DNA from: an uncultured beta proteobacterium
GTDB lineage: Bacteria; Pseudomonadota; Gammaproteobacteria; Burkholderiales; Burkholderiaceae_C
DNA: 34,219 nucleotides
Direction of reading: 5' to 3'
Assembly: GCA_903930255.1 (NCBI GenBank)
Contig: CAIYYA010000312.1
Span: forward strand, 1 to 34,219
Shown: positions 26,964 through 34,219 of the stretch, in pieces
Layout of the letters: every line of letters starts with the position of its first letter
How positions within the stretch are numbered: the first letter of the stretch is position 1
Position numbers and translations under genes: made by a program
The notes under the pieces: model-generated
Databases searched by the model: none
The model's input: only the letters and a program-made list of their open reading frames with translations
What the model was told of the DNA's origin: nothing

Positions 26964-27298
26964 ACGCGAGTTGGCGGCATTGGCTCGCGCCACGCCGACC
27001 CAATTGCCCGGGCTGGCGACTTGATCTGGCCTGAAACCTGATGGTTTTTAGCATCCATCAGTATTGCTCCGGCCCGATGAAGTTTGAACCGCTCGCCCTG
27101 AGCTTGTCGAAGGGTTTCGACAGGCTCAACCCGAACGGAACTTAATACATCATCGGGCCGGATCAATAGTCCAATTTGCTCTTGATAATGTAGCTGCTGG
27201 CGCTCCAGTCACACGGAAGTTGCGAAATTGTGACGGTGCGCCAATTTGTGCTGCAGTTGGGCTTGAGTTGATGCAGCAAGTCTGACCCAAACCCCGTT
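26964..27298. other. 335-bp gene-free stretch with hairpins and a possible relic
   Basis: It holds a 7-base-pair hairpin (CTGATGG 27038-27044 with CCATCAG 27055-27061) after the broken PRTase gene, then the nested inverted-repeat element. On the plus strand a short frame from the element to 27285 reads FALDNVAAGAPVTRKLRNC and on to a stop. It looks protein-like, but I cannot assign it; it may be the end of a gene cut by the repeat. The 3' side of the SMR gene lies at the right end, with no strong terminator. Confidence 0.4.
27063..27167. repeat. Nested inverted-repeat element (REP/MITE-like), 105 bp
   Basis: The outer arms are ATTGCTCCGGCCCGATGA (27063-27080) and TCATCGGGCCGGATCAAT (27150-27167), complementary over 18 bases with one mismatch. 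Inside are AAGTT/AACTT and a central hairpin, TGAGCTTGTCGAA (27099-27111) with TTCGACAGGCTCA (27116-27128). The central CCCTGAGCTTGTCGAAGGG motif is a widespread intergenic repeat of Betaproteobacteria and Xanthomonadales. The outer arms make this copy look like a composite or mobile unit. Confidence 0.65.
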
Positions 27299-27652
27299 TC
27301 AGCGGGATCCCGTCAGCTGAAGCCCGATGACGCCGACCACGATGAGTGCGATACACAACAGGCGCAGCATTGAAGCAGACTCGCCAAAGACGAGCATGCC
27401 GACAACAACTGTGCCGACCGCCCCGATGCCGCCCCACACCGCGTAGGCCGTTCCGATCGGAATCACCTTGAGCGAAAGGCTCATGATGTAGACACTCAGT
27501 GCGCCAAATATCAGCGCCAAAAACGAGGGCAGCCAGCGTGTGAAGCCGGCAGACAGCTGAACCGAAGACGCAAAGGCGATCTCAAGTGCCCCCGAAACAA
27601 AAATGAGCGCCCAGGCCAGTTGTGGATTGGAAATTTCTGGCATGGCTCGCAT
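27299..27652 (-). CDS. Small multidrug resistance (SMR) family exporter, SugE/Gdx-like
   Basis: 117 residues with four membrane helices. The essential membrane Glu lies in GALEIAFASS, and the signature IPIGTAYAVWGGIGAVGTVVVGMLVFGESA is of the SugE/Gdx branch rather than EmrE. Members with strict Gdx residues export guanidinium. Here the Trp usually found three residues after the Glu is Phe, so substrate could differ. The start lies nine bases after the aminotransferase stop, so it is co-transcribed with the ligase and aminotransferase; no guanidine riboswitch can precede it directly. Export of an amine linked to that pathway is inferred. Confidence 0.88.
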   Translation of the reverse strand: MRAMPEISNPQLAWALIFVSGALEIAFASSVQLSAGFTRWLPSFLALIFGALSVYIMSLSLKVIPIGTAYAVWGGIGAVGTVVVGMLVFGESASMLRLLCIALIVVGVIGLQLTGSR

Positions 27653-27661
27653 TCGTTCAAG

Positions 27662-29041
27662 TCAGCCTGCAAGTTCTGACAGCGCATCATTGAATGCCTG
27701 CAGAAGCCGAGTCACATCTTCTTCTGTCGTGTCAGGGCAAATCAGCATCATGTTGTGAAACGGCGTGATCAGCACCCCCCGATTCAGCAGGTAAAGGTGA
27801 ATGGCATTTTGCAGATTGGGAACCATCGCCTGCCCGGCCTGTGTGCCATTGACTGGAGGGTGTGGACAAAACTGGAACTCTGTGCGGGCTCCCACCTGTG
27901 TCACGCACCACGGTAAGTTGTGCTGTGCAATGGCGGCACGCAAGCCGTCAGACAGTGCGCACGCCAGCGCCAGCATGGGCGCATAGGTGGCCGGTGTCAT
28001 CAACTGACTCAGTGTCGCGCGCATGGCGGCCATCGCCAGCAGATTGGCGGTGAGCGTGGTGCCAATGCCTGAATGTCCGGGTGGTGCAGTCTGCTTGCTC
28101 ATCACAACACGGCGGGCCAACTCGGCACTGAATCCATAAGCCGCGCAGGGCATGCCGCCGCCCAGGGGTTTGCCGACAACAACGGCGTCAGCGGTCAAAC
28201 CGTGGGCTTGACAGTAACCGCCGGGGCCACTGCTGATGGTGTGGGTCTCGTCCATCACCAACATGGCACCGTGGCGACGAATCAACACTTGAGCCTGCTC
28301 CCAAAACCCGGGTTGTGGCAACACCATGCCGATATTGGTCATCACCGGCTCGGCCAACACACAAGCCACATCGCCAAACGCCAGCGCGGCTTCCAGCGCC
28401 GGGAGGTCATTAAATTCAACCACGCGCGTGGTCTGGTTGAGGTCATGCACCTGACCCAGCAAGCTGTCTCTCTGCACGGGTTTGCCATCAATCAGATCGA
28501 CAAACACATCCTCAACGGTCCCGTGGTAGCAGCCGTTGAACACCAGCAGGACTTTGCGATGTGTCGCCGCCCGAATCCAGCGCAACACAAAACGATTGGC
28601 ATCGGTGGCCGTCATGGCGAATTGCCACATCGGCAGCCCAAAGCACTGCGAAAGCAATTCCGCCACGACCACAGCGTCTTCACTGGCCAGCATCGTGGTG
28701 TAACCGCGCTGGGTCTGCTGCGTCAGGGCTTGTGCAACCACCTGGGGTGAATGACCAAACATGGCTCCACTGTCACCCAAACAAAAATCCACCAGGGTGT
28801 GCCCGTCCAAGTCGGTCAGGTAGGCACCTTGTGCCGTAGCGACTTGCAAGGCAAACGGTGTTTCCCAGTCATTCATCCAATGCAGAGGCACCCCAAACAG
28901 CAGATGCAAAGCCGCGCGATCCGCTTGCTTTCTGGACTTCGGATTGCGCGCGAAAAAGCTCAAGCGTTCGCGTTCAAGCAGGGCCTCGACTTTTTGCTGT
29001 GAGACCCCCGATAAATCAGGGCTTGTGTGGCTGGATGGCAT
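27662..29041 (-). CDS. Class III PLP-dependent aminotransferase (GSA-aminotransferase-like)
   Basis: 459 residues from ATG 29041, preceded by AGGGG that overlaps the stop of the upstream ligase; a GTG at 29047 is possible. The fold-type I class III motifs are present: LDGHTLVDFCLGDSGAMFGH, NGCYHGTVEDV, MDETHTISSGPGGY and the PLP lysine Lys291 in VVVGKPLGGGMP. Overall it is closest to glutamate-1-semialdehyde aminomutase-like transaminases, but the context with a glutamine-synthetase-like ligase points to amine or amino-acid catabolism rather than haem synthesis. Acceptor and donor are not deducible. Confidence 0.9.
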   Translation of the reverse strand: MPSSHTSPDLSGVSQQKVEALLERERLSFFARNPKSRKQADRAALHLLFGVPLHWMNDWETPFALQVATAQGAYLTDLDGHTLVDFCLGDSGAMFGHSPQVVAQALTQQTQRGYTTMLASEDAVVVAELLSQCFGLPMWQFAMTATDANRFVLRWIRAATHRKVLLVFNGCYHGTVEDVFVDLIDGKPVQRDSLLGQVHDLNQTTRVVEFNDLPALEAALAFGDVACVLAEPVMTNIGMVLPQPGFWEQAQVLIRRHGAMLVMDETHTISSGPGGYCQAHGLTADAVVVGKPLGGGMPCAAYGFSAELARRVVMSKQTAPPGHSGIGTTLTANLLAMAAMRATLSQLMTPATYAPMLALACALSDGLRAAIAQHNLPWCVTQVGARTEFQFCPHPPVNGTQAGQAMVPNLQNAIHLYLLNRGVLITPFHNMMLICPDTTEEDVTRLLQAFNDALSELAG

Positions 29042-29049
29042 CAGCACCC

Positions 29050-30414
29050 CTATACCAACAACAACAGGTGCTCACGCTCCCATGAGCTGATGACCCGGTT
29101 GTAGGTGGCATATTCCAGCTCTTTCACAGCGCAGAAAGCATCCACAAAAGACGGGCTGAGCAATTCGCGCACAGGTGCACTGGCGCGCATGGTGTTGATC
29201 GCATCCTCCAGATGGCGCGGCAATTCGTGGCTGACATTCCAGGCGCTGTCCGCAGTAGGTTCGCTGGGTTTGAGTTTGTCGCGCATGCCCAAATAACCAC
29301 AGGCAAGTGTGGCCGCCATCGCGAGGTAAGGATTGACGTCAACGCCAGGTACCCGGTTCTCGACACGGCGCGAATCCTGATCAGACTTTGGCACCCTGAT
29401 GCCACAGGTGCGATTGTCATATCCCCAACGGACGTTGATGGGAGCTGACATGAACGGTGATAGTCGCCGGTACGAATTGACGTATGGCGCAAATATCGGC
29501 ATCAGCTTGGGGATAAAGGCTTGCAAACCCGCGATATAGCTGAAAAACAGGTCGCTCGGACTGCCATCAGTGTTGCTGAAGATGTTTTGCCCTTGCGCAT
29601 CGTTGATGCTCTGGTGAATATGCATGGCACTGCCCGGTTCCTGTTCCATGGGCTTGGCCATGAAGGTGGCAAAAATACCATGCCGCAGCGCGGTTTCTCG
29701 CACCGTTCGTTTGAACAAAAAGACGCGATCGGCCAAATCCATCGGTTCCCCATGAGAGAAATTGATTTCCATCTGCCCCGGACCCGCCTCGTGAATCAGG
29801 GTTTCCACACCCAGTCTGTGTTGGCTGCAAAAGCTGGATAGCTCCATGAAGAACGGATCAAAGTCGTTGACCGCATCAATCGAGTAACTCTGTCGTCCGG
29901 CCTCGGGTTTTCCGGTGCGTCCCAGCGGAGGAACCAGTGGCACATGTGGGTTTTGCTGACGAGCTACCAGATAAAACTCCATCTCGGGGGCAACGATGGG
30001 GTGCCATCCTTGCGCCTGGTACAGCGCCAATACACGACGCAGCACACCCCGTGGTGACAACTGCACAGGTGAACCGTCCCACTCCTGGCAATCGTGAATG
30101 ACAACGGCCACAGGTTCAGCAGCCCAAGGCACGACACGAATCGTGCTTGCATCGGGAATGCACACCATGTCCGGATCGGTATCACCCACGAACGGGCCAT
30201 TGTCGGGCTGCTGCCCATTGACCGTATTGAGAAGTACGCTTTTGGGCAAACGCATTTCGCCCGAAGACAAAAACAAATCACGCGGAAGAATCTTGCCGCG
30301 GGCGATGCCAGTCATGTCTGGAATGACACATTCCACCTCGTGAATGTGGTGGTGCGACAGGAATTCCTTCAGGGATTGGGGCATTGTGCGTTCAATCAAA
30401 TTCGAAGAATCCAT
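29050..30414 (-). CDS. Glutamine-synthetase-family ligase, probable gamma-glutamyl-amine synthetase
   Basis: 454 residues from ATG 30414; ATG 30384 is an alternative, and longer starts would run into the LOG gene. The beta-grasp N-terminus contains VECVIPDMTGIARGKILP. Catalytic motifs are PEMEFYLV, HEAGPGQMEIN and MHIHQSI, and the late motif is NRVPGVDVNPYLAMAA. The MTGIARGKI segment is typical of PuuA-like gamma-glutamylpolyamine synthetases rather than nitrogen-assimilating GlnA, and the adenylylation-loop Tyr signature of GlnA is not seen. It likely joins glutamate to an amine at the expense of ATP. The aminotransferase follows eight bases later and the SMR exporter after it. Confidence 0.88.
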   Translation of the reverse strand: MDSSNLIERTMPQSLKEFLSHHHIHEVECVIPDMTGIARGKILPRDLFLSSGEMRLPKSVLLNTVNGQQPDNGPFVGDTDPDMVCIPDASTIRVVPWAAEPVAVVIHDCQEWDGSPVQLSPRGVLRRVLALYQAQGWHPIVAPEMEFYLVARQQNPHVPLVPPLGRTGKPEAGRQSYSIDAVNDFDPFFMELSSFCSQHRLGVETLIHEAGPGQMEINFSHGEPMDLADRVFLFKRTVRETALRHGIFATFMAKPMEQEPGSAMHIHQSINDAQGQNIFSNTDGSPSDLFFSYIAGLQAFIPKLMPIFAPYVNSYRRLSPFMSAPINVRWGYDNRTCGIRVPKSDQDSRRVENRVPGVDVNPYLAMAATLACGYLGMRDKLKPSEPTADSAWNVSHELPRHLEDAINTMRASAPVRELLSPSFVDAFCAVKELEYATYNRVISSWEREHLLLLV

Positions 30415-30502
30415 GTTACTACTTTTGCAAGATACAAGATCGATCGCCAGTTGTTTGGAATTTACCCGGATGCACAAGCCATGCACAAACCCACTGACAC
30501 GG

Positions 30503-31084
30503 TCACGATTCCTGTTGTTCGAGCCATTTCTGTCCGCCTGCCGGTACATGTGATGCAAAACGGTTCAGCAACACAGCCGGCTCAGATTCAACCAACAGCA
30601 CAGCGCGGTGCTCGGGCTTCATGAACTGCTGCTGCGTTGCGTGATCCAGAAACGAACACAAGCCATCGTAGTAACCCGCCACATTCAGCAGACCACAGGG
30701 TTTGCCATGAATGCCAAGCTGGGCCCAGGTCCAGATTTCGAAAATTTCTTCAAAGGTGCCAATGCCACCCGGCATGGCGATAAACCCATCGGACAGCTCG
30801 GCCATCAGGGTTTTGCGTTCGTGCATCGATTGGGTGACGTGCAATTCTGTCAGCTTGGCATGCGCTACTTCTTTGCGCGCCAACGCTTGCGGTATCACCC
30901 CCACCACGCGACCCCCCAGCTGCAAAACGCTGTCGGCCACCAAGCCCATGAGTCCGATACTGGCTCCACCATAGACCAGCCCCAGCTCGCGCTCAACCAG
31001 CGCCTGCGCCAAAGCACGCGCACCATCCGCATAGGCATCAAGCCGCCCAGGGCTGGAACCACAATAGACACAAATATTTTTCAT
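30503..31084 (-). CDS. LOG-family nucleotide 5'-monophosphate phosphoribohydrolase
   Basis: 193 residues from ATG 31084 (a GTG at 31093 is possible). Rossmann-like fold starting NICVYCGSSPG, then LVYGGASIGLMGLVAD, and the family signature PGGIGTFEE preceded by HERKTLM. LOG proteins release the base from nucleoside monophosphates, including cytokinin ribotides in plants; in most bacteria they probably act in nucleotide salvage. It lies 88 bases upstream of the ligase on the same strand and is divergent from azlC, with a 194-base intergenic region between. Confidence 0.93.
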   Translation of the reverse strand: MKNICVYCGSSPGRLDAYADGARALAQALVERELGLVYGGASIGLMGLVADSVLQLGGRVVGVIPQALARKEVAHAKLTELHVTQSMHERKTLMAELSDGFIAMPGGIGTFEEIFEIWTWAQLGIHGKPCGLLNVAGYYDGLCSFLDHATQQQFMKPEHRAVLLVESEPAVLLNRFASHVPAGGQKWLEQQES

Positions 31085-31278
31085 GCGACACACTTGATGC
31101 CGTCAGCACCATTTTGGGGTGGTCTTGGACATCACTGGCTCCTGGTAGTTAGCGTCAGATACGACGAATCAACCAAGTTTAGAACGTGTTGGCCAAGTAT
31201 GCTTGCAATGGGGCATGATACAAGTGGATCGAATTTGGACTGTGTTCAAATTTGCCGCCCTTGTCCAATCCCTCACGT

Positions 31279-31980
31279 ATGCCTGACACACACCCGCATC
31301 CAACCGATTCAGCCGCTCGCCAGGTGCTGACGCTGTCGATTCCCGTGGCCATGGGCTATGTTCCGCTGGGCATGGTGTTTGGTTTCCTGTTTGTGCAAGC
31401 GGGTGCGCCGTGGTGGCTGGCGCTGGTTGCCAGCGTGGTGGTGTTTGCCGGAGCCGCCCAGTTCATGATGGTGCCGATGCTGGCGGCGGGTTTGCCGGTT
31501 ACAACGATCGCTCTGGCCACCCTGGTGGTGAATCTGCGTCACATCTTTTATGGCCTGTCGCTGCTGGGCAAGTTGCCTGCGCAACCCTGGGCACGCTGGT
31601 ATCTGGTGTTTGCCCTGACCGACGAAACCTATTCGGTGCTGACTACCTTGCCCGCGGGAACCAGCACGGGCCAAATGGTCGGTGTCGCGCTGCTGAACCA
31701 AGGCTGGTGGGTGCTGGGCAGCTTGCTCGGTGCTTTGATCGGTACCCAGGCACAGGTTCCCCTGGTGGGCCTGGACTTTGCCCTGGCCGCGCTGTTTGCC
31801 GTGCTGGCCATCGAGCAATGGCGCAGCGCCCACAGTGCCACACCACTCTGGGTCGCGCTGGCCAGTTACGCGCTGGCGCAATGGCTTTTGCCGACACAGG
31901 CGCTGTTGATCGCCATCGCCCTGAGTGTGCTGGTGGGTCTGGTTTTATCCTCATCCAATCGCAAGGTAGCCGCACCATGA
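31279..31980 (+). CDS. azlC: Branched-chain amino acid exporter subunit AzlC
   Basis: 233 residues from ATG 31279. Inner-membrane protein with about six to seven hydrophobic segments. The family motifs SIPVAMGYVPLGMVFGFL, FAGAAQFMMVPML and NLRHIFYGLSL are all present, as is ALTDETYSVL. With AzlD it exports branched-chain amino acids (YgaZH type). The gene overlaps azlD by four bases (ATGA). An upstream in-frame TTG at 31252 is less likely. Confidence 0.94.
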   Translation: MPDTHPHPTDSAARQVLTLSIPVAMGYVPLGMVFGFLFVQAGAPWWLALVASVVVFAGAAQFMMVPMLAAGLPVTTIALATLVVNLRHIFYGLSLLGKLPAQPWARWYLVFALTDETYSVLTTLPAGTSTGQMVGVALLNQGWWVLGSLLGALIGTQAQVPLVGLDFALAALFAVLAIEQWRSAHSATPLWVALASYALAQWLLPTQALLIAIALSVLVGLVLSSSNRKVAAP

Positions 31981-32309
31981 TCGACACAAGTTATGCGCTG
32001 GGTGCGTTGGCAGCCATGGCCGGCGTGACCTTTGGCTTGCGTGCGCTGCCCTTTTTGGCAGCCAGGTTTTTGCAACGGCATCCCGCCATGCAGCAGCTTG
32101 GGCGGTTTTTACCGCTGGCCATCATGGTGCTGCTGCTGGTGCACACGCTGGTTGGCAGCGCGCGTGACAACCCACACGGGCCTTGGGCTGAACTGGCGGC
32201 GGTGGCCTGTGTGCTGGCCTTGCAGTGGTACAAACGCCAACCACTGCTGAGCATTTTGCTGGGCACTGCCTTGTATGTGCTGCTGCGCAACAGCCCATTT
32301 TTGCCCTGA
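31977..32309 (+). CDS. azlD: Branched-chain amino acid exporter small subunit AzlD
   Basis: 110 residues, four hydrophobic segments, typical for AzlD/YgaH. FGLRALPFLAARFL near the N-terminus and RFLPLAIMVLLLVHTL are characteristic. Its ATG overlaps the azlC stop, so the two are translated together and form the exporter. The gene is followed by dispersed repeat copy C. Confidence 0.93.
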   Translation: MIDTSYALGALAAMAGVTFGLRALPFLAARFLQRHPAMQQLGRFLPLAIMVLLLVHTLVGSARDNPHGPWAELAAVACVLALQWYKRQPLLSILLGTALYVLLRNSPFLP

Positions 32310-32322
32310 TTTTTGCATATAA

Positions 32323-32373
32323 AATTGGTCTCTAGCGCTTACCAGTCAAGCGTAAGCTACTATCAACTTTGTA
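32323..32373. repeat. Dispersed hairpin repeat, copy C
   Basis: AATTGGTCTCTAGCGCTTAC followed by CAGTCAAGC and GTAAGCTACTATCAA. GCTTAC (32337-32342) and GTAAGC (32352-32357) form a perfect stem with a 9-base loop. It lies between azlD and the patatin gene and could end the azlCD transcript, although no T-run follows. It belongs to the same type as the stretch at 25965-26024. Confidence 0.5.
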
Positions 32374-32397
32374 ACACTTAACCAACCCAGCATCCGC

Positions 32398-33273
32398 ATG
32401 CATCGTCGCTCTCTACTTCTGTCAGCTGCCAGCCTATTGACTGCGTGTGCCACAGCGCCCGAAGCACCCCGCGCTGCACGCCAACCACGCATAGGTATCG
32501 CGCTGGGAGGCGGTGGCACCAAAGGTTTTGCCCATGTGGGCGTGCTCAAAACGCTGGAAGCCCAAGGCCTCGCCCCGGCCTTACTGGCAGGCACCAGCGC
32601 CGGCAGCGTAGTGGGGGCTTTGTATGCCAGTGGTTTGACGGGCTTTGCGCTGCAGGACGTTGCGTTTTCACTGGACGAGGCCCGGCTGCGCGACATCGAC
32701 TGGCGCAACCTCGTCAAAGGTGTGCTACTTGGGCAAAAGCTGCAAGACTATGTGAACGAACTGGTGAAAAACCGTCCGCTCGAAAGCCTCGGCAAGCCTT
32801 TTGTGGCGGTGGCCACCGAGCTCGACACCGGCCAGCGCGTGGTGTTTGCCCGAGGCAACACCGGGCAAGCCGTGCGCGCTTCGTGCAGCATTCCGGGGGT
32901 GTTTCAACCGACCCTGATTGCCGGCAAAACCTATGTGGACGGCGGTGTTGTCAGCCCGGTGCCGGTGGATGCCGTGCGCGAACTCGGCGCCGACATCGTG
33001 ATTGCGGTTGACATTTCAGCCAAAGCCAATGGTGTAAAAACAGGCAACTGGTTTGCCGACACATTGGGCAAATCGATCACCATCATGGGGCAAAAACTCG
33101 GCGAGCAAGAGCTGGCACGTGCCGAGGTAGTGATTCGACCGGCCATCAACAGCCTGGGCATCAGCGACTTTGAGCAAAAAGACAAAGCCATCCTGCTCGG
33201 CGAAAAAGCCGCAGCAGCAGCCTTACCCGCCATTCGTGAGGCGATTCAAAAATGGCAGGCTGCGCACCCCTGA
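32398..33273 (+). CDS. Patatin-like phospholipase family lipoprotein
   Basis: 291 residues. The signal peptide ends in the lipobox LTAC (Cys17), so the protein is predicted to be membrane-anchored. The patatin fold is shown by the oxyanion motif GGGGTKGFAHVG (about 37-48), the nucleophile Ser67 in GTSAGS and the catalytic Asp181 in VDGGVVSPVPVD. Compared with the cytoplasmic RssA type it adds the lipid anchor. It probably hydrolyses phospholipid acyl esters; its physiological role is unknown. The gene stands alone before metG. Confidence 0.93.
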   Translation: MHRRSLLLSAASLLTACATAPEAPRAARQPRIGIALGGGGTKGFAHVGVLKTLEAQGLAPALLAGTSAGSVVGALYASGLTGFALQDVAFSLDEARLRDIDWRNLVKGVLLGQKLQDYVNELVKNRPLESLGKPFVAVATELDTGQRVVFARGNTGQAVRASCSIPGVFQPTLIAGKTYVDGGVVSPVPVDAVRELGADIVIAVDISAKANGVKTGNWFADTLGKSITIMGQKLGEQELARAEVVIRPAINSLGISDFEQKDKAILLGEKAAAAALPAIREAIQKWQAAHP

Positions 33274-33326
33274 TCGGCGCATCATCACTGACTAAAATCG
33301 CTCCCTTGTTCTGAAAGCCCCTGCCC

Positions 33327-34219
33327 ATGTCGCGCCAACTCTTTGTCACCACCGCCCTGCCCTATGCCAATGGCAAATTCCACGGTGGCCACATCATGGA
33401 ATACATCCAAGCTGATATCTGGGTCCGCTTTCAGCGCATGATGGGCAACAAGGTCGATTTTTGCTGCGCTGACGACACCCACGGCGCCCCCATCATGATT
33501 GCCGCCGAAAAAGCCGGCATCACTCCACAGCAATTTGTGGCTGACATTGCGGCCGGGCGCAAGCCTTATCTGGACGGTTTTCACATCAGTTTTGACAACT
33601 GGCACAGCACTGACGCACCCGAAAACCACGAGCTGGCCCAAGCCATTTACCGCGACCTGCGCGACAACCCGCAAGGTTCGCTGATCGAGACCCGCACCAT
33701 CGAGCAGTTTTTCGACCCCGAGAAAAACATGTTCCTACCGGATCGTTTTATCAAAGGCGAATGTCCCAAGTGCCACTCAGCAGACCAGTACGGCGACAAC
33801 TGCGAAAACTGCGGCGCAGTCTATGCCCCCACCGACCTGATCAAACCCTATTCGGCGCTATCAGGCGCCAAACCCGAACTGAAAAGCTCCGAGCACTTCT
33901 TTTTCAAACTGTCCGACCCGCGTTGCGTGGCATTTTTGGAACAGTGGACGCAAGACGGAAAGCTGCAACCCGAGGTGGCCAACAAAATCAAGGAATGGTT
34001 CAGCGTGCGCACCAACCCCGATGGCTCCAAGAGCGAAGGCCTGGGCGACTGGGACATCAGCCGTGATGCACCCTACTTTGGCATTGAAATCCCCGATGCG
34101 CCGGGCAAATATTTTTATGTCTGGCTCGATGCACCGATTGGTTACATGGGTTCATTCAAAAACCTGTGCAACAAGAACGGCCTCGATTTCGACGAGTACT
34201 TCAAACCCGGCTCAACAAC
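33327..34219 (+). CDS. metG: Methionine-tRNA ligase, 3' end outside window
   Basis: The frame runs open to the window end (297 codons visible of about 650-700). It charges tRNA-Met with methionine. The class I signature is at the N-terminus, [19 protein letters not shown], with HGGH in the HIGH position. The zinc-binding insert [18 protein letters not shown] is present, as are DDTHGAPIM and [14 protein letters not shown] of the catalytic domain. The KMSKS loop lies beyond the edge. A TAAAAT at 33293-33298 could be its -10 element, but no good -35 is seen. Confidence 0.96.
   Translation, partial: MSRQLFVTTALPYANGKFHGGHIMEYIQADIWVRFQRMMGNKVDFCCADDTHGAPIMIAAEKAGITPQQFVADIAAGRKPYLDGFHISFDNWHSTDAPENHELAQAIYRDLRDNPQGSLIETRTIEQFFDPEKNMFLPDRFIKGECPKCHSADQYGDNCENCGAVYAPTDLIKPYSALSGAKPELKSSEHFFFKLSDPRCVAFLEQWTQDGKLQPEVANKIKEWFSVRTNPDGSKSEGLGDWDISRDAPYFGIEIPDAPGKYFYVWLDAPIGYMGSFKNLCNKNGLDFDEYFKPGST

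Noticed and set aside
25849..27298. CRISPR array or tRNA gene in the gene-poor zone
   Set aside because: The repeats are single inverted units, not regularly spaced direct repeats, and no cloverleaf or T-loop sequence was found by eye.
27653..27661. Guanidine riboswitch before the SugE/Gdx-like gene
   Set aside because: Only nine bases separate it from the aminotransferase stop, so there is no room for one.
28073..28750. 225-codon frame antisense to the aminotransferase
   Set aside because: It is opposite the PLP-lysine region of a clear class III aminotransferase and has no start signals.
31309..31881. 190-codon frame antisense to azlC
   Set aside because: Reverse shadow of a clear AzlC gene; Gln/His/Arg-rich with no fold-like pattern.
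31410..32309. 299-codon frame extending azlD far upstream
   Set aside because: The upstream part overlaps azlC in another frame; AzlD proteins are about 100-110 residues, matching the ATG at 31977.

Overview
The window looks like a chromosomal segment of a betaproteobacterium, most likely Comamonadaceae (Rhodoferax/Polaromonas-like). This rests on the style of the housekeeping proteins (MetG, AzlC/AzlD, ModABC), on short hairpin repeats I associate with that family, and on a GC-rich core with AT-richer accessory parts. The taxonomy is inference; there is no rRNA in the window.

Layout. (1) 1-7390, plus strand: an accessory two-gene module. It holds a very large protein with a sacsin/GHKL-type ATPase domain, cut by the left window edge, overlapping an SNF2-type helicase. 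It resembles anti-phage or restriction-like modules, and no nuclease or methylase is visible in the part shown. A tiny Arg-rich ORF and an uncharacterised 163-residue protein follow (7508-8112). (2) 8230-11887, plus strand: a GAF/Fis-type regulator without the AAA+ domain, directly followed by the molybdate importer modA-modB-modC. (3) 11944-12044: a MITE-like element between the convergent modC and pelG genes. (4) 25848 down to 12043, minus strand: a complete Pel exopolysaccharide operon led by a UDP-hexose 4-epimerase (galE-pelA-pelB1-pelB2-pelC-pelD-pelE-pelF-pelG). PelB is split into an inner-membrane TPR protein and a separately exported SPOR-TPR-beta-barrel protein. PelD keeps the RxxD c-di-GMP site. 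The epimerase has Cys where strict UDP-galactose epimerases have Tyr, which suits GalNAc supply for Pel. (5) 25849-27298: a gene-poor repeat zone with a phosphoribosyltransferase gene broken by an in-frame stop and a nested inverted-repeat element. (6) 31084 down to 27299, minus strand: a LOG-family phosphoribohydrolase, then a glutamine-synthetase-like ligase, a class III aminotransferase and an SMR exporter, the last three tightly spaced. (7) 31279-34219, plus strand: azlC-azlD, a patatin-like lipoprotein and the start of metG, cut by the right edge.

How it fits together. The Pel operon forms one biosynthesis and export machine: the epimerase makes precursor, PelF polymerises it, PelG-PelD-PelE form the inner-membrane synthase and transporter, PelA deacetylates and trims in the periplasm, and PelB1/PelB2/PelC export. 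The first module is the best candidate for an undescribed system, but its left part lies outside the window. The main general observations are the split PelB, the substrate-determining residue in the epimerase, the AAA-less regulator tied to molybdate uptake, and three kinds of small repeats at gene ends.
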